Positions 62,421 to 64,000 of a stretch of DNA of 64,000 bases are shown in pieces (the first letter of the stretch is position 1; each line of letters opens with the position of its first letter). Position numbers and translations under genes: made by a program. The stretch comes from Osmia lignaria lignaria. Lineage: Eukaryota > Arthropoda > Insecta > Hymenoptera > Megachilidae. The stretch is taken from NCBI RefSeq assembly GCF_051020975.1, contig NW_027478158.1, positions 1,984,001-2,048,000 of the forward strand, in the 5' to 3' direction. Under the pieces are notes generated by a model. The model was not told the origin of the DNA, searched no databases, and saw only the letters and a program-made list of their open reading frames with translations.

Positions 62421-64000
62421 TTGCAGATTTATCTCAAGGGAAGGGGCCTGACGGACATATTTCGAGATATTTCTTCTTCTTGTTGTTCTTCTTCTGCACA
62501 GCTAAGCTGGAAGTGGCATTTGCAGCTCGCAATAGTGCAGAGTTACCTGAAAGAAAGGGGCCACGGTATTGCTGTATCTCTATTAGGTTGGTGCGGCTTC
62601 GGAACTTTTAAATATCTTGATATATCTCGAGAACTACGCATCTGATCAAAAAATATCATAGAACATAAAAAGTAGGAAACTTAATTCTGTACAAAAAAGG
62701 TCTCTTAACATTTTGGCATAGCTCGCTTCGTTTCCGAGATATTTTCAGATTTATCTCAAGGGAAGGGGCCTAACGGACATATTTCGAGATATGTCTTCTT
62801 CTTGTTGTTCTTCTTCTGCACAGCTAAACTGGAAGTGGCATTTCCAGCTCGCAATAGTGCAGAGTTATCTCAAAGAAAGGAGCCACGGTGTTTCTGTATC
62901 TCTATTATTTTGGGGCGGCTTCGGAACTTTTAAATATCTTGATATATCTCGGGAACTACGCATCTGATCAAAAAATATCATAGAACATAAAAAGTAGGAA
63001 ACTTAATTCTCTACAAAAAAGGTCTCTTAACATTTTGCCATAGCTCGCTTCGTTTCCTAGATATTTGCAGATTTATCTCAAGGGAAGGGGCCTGACGGAC
63101 ATATTTCGAGTTATTTCTTCTTCTTGTTGTACTTCTTCTGCACAGCTAAGCTGGAGGTGGCATTTGCAGCTCGCAGTAGTGCAGAGTTATCTCAAAGAAA
63201 GGGGCCACGGTGTTTCTGTATCTCTATTATGTTGGTGCGGCTTCGGAACTTTTAAATATCTTGATATATCTCGAGAACTACGCATCTGACCAAATAATAT
63301 CATAGAACATAAAAAGTAGGAAACTTAATTCTCTACAAATAAGGTCTCTTAACATTTTGCCATAGCTCGCTTCGTTTCCGAGATATTTGCAGATATATCT
63401 CGAGGGAAGGGGCCTGACGGACATATTTCGAGATATTTCTTCTTCTTGTTGTTCTTCTTCTGCACAGCTAAGCTGGAAGCGGCATTTGCGGCTCGCACTA
63501 GTGCAGAGTTATCTCGAAGAAAGGGGCCACGGTGTTTCTGTATCTCTATTATGTTGTTGCGGCTTCGGAACTTTTAAATATCTCGATATATCTCGAAAAC
63601 TACGCTTCTGATCAAAAAATATCATAGAGCATAAATTGTAGGAAACATAATTCTCTACAAAAAAGGTCTCTTAACATTTTGCCGTAGCTCGTTTCGTTTC
63701 CGAGATATTTGCAGATATGTCTCAAGGGAAGGGGCCTGACGGACATATTTCGAGATATTTCTTCTTCGTGTTGTTCTTCTTCTGCACAGCTAAACTGGAA
63801 GTGGCATTTCCAGCTCGCAATAGTGCAGTGTTATCTGAACGAAAGGCGCCACGGTGTTGCTGTATCTCTATTATGTTGGTGCGGCTTCGGAACTTTTAAA
63901 TATCTTGATATATCTCGAGAACTACGCATCTGATCAAAAAATATCATAGAACACAAAAAGTAGGAAACTTAATTCTCTACAAAAAAGGTCTCTTAACATT
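62421..64000. repeat. More divergent monomers at the right end
   Basis: Five monomers with many private changes. 62421: TACCTGAAAG, TATTGCTG. 62743: ATTTTCAG at the start, GATATGTC, AGGAGCCACGG, TTATTTTGGGG, CTCGGGAAC. 63065: TTTCCTAG before it, GAGTTATTTC, TTGTACTTC, TGGAGGTGG, GACCAAATAAT. 63387: TGTTGTTGCGG, AGAGCATAAA. 63709 (292 bp seen): ATATGTCTC, TTCGTGTTG, CAGTGTTATCTGAACG, AAGGCGCC, AACACAAAAAG. 63387 and 63709 are related to 46965 and 47287 (offset 16,422 bp, 51 monomers; shared GGAAGCGGC, CTCGAAGAAAGG, GCCGTAGCTCG). Confidence 0.85.

Larger units (their letters stand above)
1..64000. repeat. Tandem satellite DNA array, 322-bp monomer, fills the whole window
   Basis: The same ~322-bp unit recurs head to tail without a break; the landmark TTGCAG after GAGATAT (m1) occurs at 98, 420, 742, 1064 and so on to 63709. 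There are 198 units between 98 and 63708. Most differ from each other at only a handful of sites. All units lie in the same orientation and no transposon, unique DNA or inversion interrupts them. G+C is about 39% in the consensus. This is the form of eukaryotic centromeric or heterochromatic satellite DNA; the chromosomal location is inference. I do not recognise the family. The 322-bp length is near two nucleosome repeats, as in many satellites, but nothing here proves nucleosome phasing. Confidence 0.99.
42135..64000. repeat. Satellite domain D (monomers 42135 to 63709)
   Basis: Sixty-eight monomers, the last incomplete, all exactly 322 bp by spacing. Recurrent marks are GAATATCTTGATGTATC followed by CATGAAAAGTAGG and GCTCTCTTCG (42135, 42457, 42779, 44067, 48575, 53083, 56625), CAAATAAGG 3' ends, TTCTTTACAACAAAGG (after 49219, 52439, 55981, 60489), TATTATATTGG (43101, 47609, 51151, 51473, 52761, 56303, 60167) and CAGAGATATCTC (46643, 49863, 54693, 58235, 61777). 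No TTC-deleted or GTGCAAAAG monomers are present, unlike domain C. Confidence 0.9.

Noticed and set aside
1..64000. CRISPR array or bacterial repeat region
   Set aside because: The repeated unit is the whole 322 bp with no unique spacers, and neighbouring units differ by scattered point changes.

Overview
The whole 64 kb window is one uninterrupted head-to-tail satellite DNA array. A monomer of normally 322 bp (about 39% G+C, counted by hand on monomer 44389-44710) repeats from base 1 to base 64000 on the same strand. I count 198 complete or internally deleted monomers between 98 and 63708, plus a partial monomer at each edge (1-97 and 63709-64000). The spacing is fully accounted for: 198 x 322 exceeds the observed 63,611 bp by 145 bp, and that sum equals one 114-bp deletion plus small 1-, 2-, 3- and 4-bp length changes in named monomers. 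I see no gene, RNA gene, transposon, CRISPR array, inversion or unique-sequence island. This layout points to a eukaryotic nuclear genome (centromeric, pericentromeric or other heterochromatin). I do not recognise the satellite family and cannot name the organism.

Monomers are numbered here from the TTGCAG that follows GAGATAT (m1). Each carries a 20-bp internal direct repeat at m9-28 and m123-142 (18/20 identical), a TTC/TTG tract at m51-74, six copies of the hexamer GAGATA/TATCTC, several short palindromes, and an A-tract-rich segment at about m220-290.

The array falls into four domains by monomer subtype. Domain A (1-5248) has subtypes with AGAAGATA and CTGCCCAG, and a 966-bp trimer repeated. 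Domain B (5249-18765) contains ten monomers with a distinct 5' end (CAGATTCAGCTCAAAGGAGC), a 3.5-kb duplication and a 966-bp trimer repeated. Domain C (18766-42134) is a mosaic of segmental duplications with most of the indel-bearing monomers, including the one truncated monomer at 28094-28301. Domain D (42135-64000) is more uniform in length and contains a tandem 11-monomer (3,542-bp) duplication at 52761-59844. The last five monomers (from 62421) carry clearly more private changes.

Nothing here works as a gene set. The recurring 74-codon open frame has no ATG, starts only at TTG, is 1 base out of phase with the monomer length and is broken in about 16 monomers, so I do not call it coding. 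The biologically interesting content is the record of satellite evolution: chimeric monomers, recurring 11-monomer offsets, separated linked indels and a deletion between internal repeats. I did not find a previously undescribed biological system beyond this.
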